Shown here piece after piece: positions 7,127-8,744 of a stretch of DNA of 8,744 nt. Every line of letters begins with the position of its first letter. The stretch's first letter is position 1. The notes under the pieces were generated by a model that saw only the letters and a program-made list of their open reading frames with translations, did no database searches and was not told where the DNA came from. Origin of the DNA: Acidimicrobiia bacterium (GTDB taxonomy: Bacteria; Actinomycetota; Acidimicrobiia; Acidimicrobiales; Poriferisodalaceae); assembly GCA_026983855.1 (NCBI GenBank), contig JALSTE010000623.1, positions 1-8,744 on the forward strand, given 5' to 3'. The translations under genes and the position numbers were made by a program.

Positions 7127-8744
7127 CTAGGCGATGAGGCAGTCGGGGAGGGGGAGGCCATGTAGTACGACGAGTCTCCGGGTGGAGCGGGTCATCGCCA
7201 CGTACAGGGCCCTGAGTCCCTGGGGCTCCTCGGCCACGATGAGCGAGGGCTCCACGACGATGGAACCGTCCAGCTCCAGACCCTTCACCAGGTTCACCGG
7301 CACGACGGTCACCCGGGGATGTAGCCGACCGGTCACGTTGCGGCTGGCGTTCGTGGCCGTGCCGTGCTCGATCCCGGCCTCGACCAGGGCCCGGTGAGCG
7401 GAGGCCAGCATTGACGCCGGAACGATCACCGCCAGGGAACCCCCCTCCAGTCGAAGCAACTCGTCACGGACCATCTCCCCCAGCTCCCCGAGCACCGACT
7501 GACCGCCGGTTCGGTGGATCAGCGGCTCCTCCCCCTTCTCCCTCACCGCCACCGGCGGGGTGATCCCCGGGGCGGCCCGCTGGAGGATCCGCAGAGCCAG
7601 TTTCAGATTCGGACCGGGGATCCGGTAGCTGAGCGTCAACTCCCTGATTTCGGGCGGGGTGGAACCAGTGGGTAGGTGGGTGAGGACGTCCTCCCACGAG
7701 TCGGCCGCCCCCGGGGACGTGGCCTGGGCGATGTCACCCACGAGGGTCATGGATCCGTTCAGGGACCGTCGGGCGATCATCCGCAGGGCCATCGGCGTGT
7801 GATCCTGGGCCTCGTCGACGACGATGTGGCCGTAGGTGCGTATCTCCTCCTCGGCCCGGCGCTCCGGGTTGGGTCCCAGACGGACATGGGCCTCGTCGAG
7901 CAGGGGTACGTCGGCATCACTCCACGAGTAGCCGGCCAGGTCGGGGCCGCGGTCCCGTCGCAGGGACCTCCAGTCGGCGATCCGGCCGTCGGGGGTCGCG
8001 GACCGGGTCGCGGCCGATCTCAGCAGGGCGGCCGAGCCGAAGAGATCACGCAGCAGTTCGTGGGGGGTGAGCACCGGCCACATGTGCTCCAGCGCCGCCC
8101 TGACCACGGCGTCGCCCTCCAGACGGGCGGCCACCGTGGCCGGGTCCGGTCGGGTCCGGTGACTCTCGGCCAGGGCGTTGAAAACCTCGGTCTCGACGAA
8201 GCGCCGCGCCGCGTTGTGATGACGGAACCGCCGCCGGGCCTCCCTGACTATCCGGCGGGACTCCGCCACCGGGAGCCGAAGCCGGATCACCCCGTAGTCG
8301 ACCACCAGGTCCTCACGAAGGGGCCGCTCGCGGTCACGTACCGCCTCGCCTATGAGGTCCACCATGAGCGGGTCGCCCTTGACCGCCGCCTGCTCGGGGC
8401 TGTCGACCAGCGTGACCCTGGTGTCGGGGAACACGTCGGCCAGGAGGTCGGCCAGCACGGTGAGCTGGACACCCGCCTCCCCGAGGGAGGGGAGCACCCT
8501 CTCGATGTACCTGAGGAACAGCCGATTGGGCCCGATGACGAGCACACCCTGTCCCTCCAGGGGGAACCGATGGGTGTAGAGGAGGTACGCGGCCCGATGG
8601 AGGGCCACGACCGTCTTACCGGTACCGGGACCACCCTGGACGACCACGGTGCCCTTCAGCCGGTGACGGATGATCTCGTCCTGCTCGCCCTGGATCGTGG
8701 CCACGATGTCGCGGAGCTGGCCATCTCGGTTCTGCTCCAGGGCC
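7127..8744 (-). CDS. helD: HelD-like UvrD-type helicase, RNA polymerase recycling factor (N-terminus outside window)
   Basis: HelD is a superfamily 1 ATPase that binds RNA polymerase and frees it from stalled or post-termination complexes; the related HelR removes rifamycins from the polymerase. About 538 residues are visible. The frame is open to the window edge, and the residues before the GTG at 8704 (ALEQNRDGQLRDIV, then ATIQGEQDEIIRH) are typical HelD sequence, so that GTG is internal. Missing is the N-terminal coiled coil that enters the secondary channel. The motifs are intact: Walker A GGPGTGKT (8635-8612), VVDEAQD (about 7822-7802), VGDIAQ (about 7741-7724), the LSYRIP motif, VKGLELDGSIVVEP and YVAMTR (7204-7187). 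The HelD-specific insertion between the ATPase motifs is present, with LTPHELLRDLF and DVPLLDEAHVRLG, as in the actinobacterial class. The stop is TAG at 7127-7129. It is the most upstream gene visible on the minus strand. Rifamycin resistance cannot be predicted without the N-terminal part. Confidence 0.9.
   Translation of the reverse strand, partial: ALEQNRDGQLRDIVATIQGEQDEIIRHRLKGTVVVQGGPGTGKTVVALHRAAYLLYTHRFPLEGQGVLVIGPNRLFLRYIERVLPSLGEAGVQLTVLADLLADVFPDTRVTLVDSPEQAAVKGDPLMVDLIGEAVRDRERPLREDLVVDYGVIRLRLPVAESRRIVREARRRFRHHNAARRFVETEVFNALAESHRTRPDPATVAARLEGDAVVRAALEHMWPVLTPHELLRDLFGSAALLRSAATRSATPDGRIADWRSLRRDRGPDLAGYSWSDADVPLLDEAHVRLGPNPERRAEEEIRTYGHIVVDEAQDHTPMALRMIARRSLNGSMTLVGDIAQATSPGAADSWEDVLTHLPTGSTPPEIRELTLSYRIPGPNLKLALRILQRAAPGITPPVAVREKGEEPLIHRTGGQSVLGELGEMVRDELLRLEGGSLAVIVPASMLASAHRALVEAGIEHGTATNASRNVTGRLHPRVTVVPVNLVKGLELDGSIVVEPSLIVAEEPQGLRALYVAMTRSTRRLVVLHGLPLPDCLIA

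Noticed and set aside
5779..7137. 452-codon open frame on the plus strand over the lhr start, the DUF5335-like gene and the gap
   Set aside because: It crosses several real gene boundaries, has shadow-like composition and no ribosome binding site.
8702..8704. GTG as the start of the HelD-like gene
   Set aside because: The in-frame residues upstream match conserved HelD sequence and the Walker A motif would lie unusually near the N-terminus.
1..8744. CRISPR array, tRNA, rRNA, insertion sequence or attachment site
   Set aside because: No regularly spaced repeats, RNA gene signatures, transposase motifs or long terminal inverted repeats were seen; the only clear direct repeat is the 30-base pair at 1906-1997.

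Overview
The window is GC-rich DNA, densely coding, with few and short intergenic gaps. Its gene content points to an actinobacterium: a two-domain FtsX/MacB-type ABC permease, a small split-barrel protein of the F420/flavin PPOX family, a full-length actinobacterial-type Lhr helicase and a HelD-type RNA polymerase recycling helicase. The style of the permease and the lack of mycobacterial or streptomycete neighbours would suit an uncultured Acidimicrobiia-like lineage, but that placement is only an impression.

Layout. On the plus strand, the C-terminal part of an ABC permease (1-1413, 5' end outside the window) is followed by a PPOX-family gene (1447-1839). A 141-base convergent junction (1840-1980) contains two near-identical 30-base hairpin repeats. 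The rest is on the minus strand. Reading in the direction of transcription, it holds a HelD-like helicase (8744-7127, N-terminus outside the window), a 268-base gap with an unusual leader, a small acidic DUF5335-like protein (6858-6502), a 78-base gap, and Lhr (6423-1981), which fills half of the window.

How the genes may work together. HelD removes and recycles stalled RNA polymerase, and Lhr is a 3'-5' translocase that unwinds RNA:DNA hybrids and takes part in DNA repair. Their co-directional placement around a small acidic protein suggests a nucleic-acid maintenance neighbourhood. The gaps are large enough that separate transcription units are equally possible. The two plus-strand genes look unrelated to this.

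I found no clear sign of a new multi-gene system, mobile element, CRISPR array, tRNA or rRNA. The most unusual non-coding signals are a 72-base stretch without U in the presumed leader of the DUF5335-like gene, a pair of CGGTACCG palindromes spaced 21 bases centre to centre at the head of that leader, and the duplicated hairpin at the lhr 3' end.
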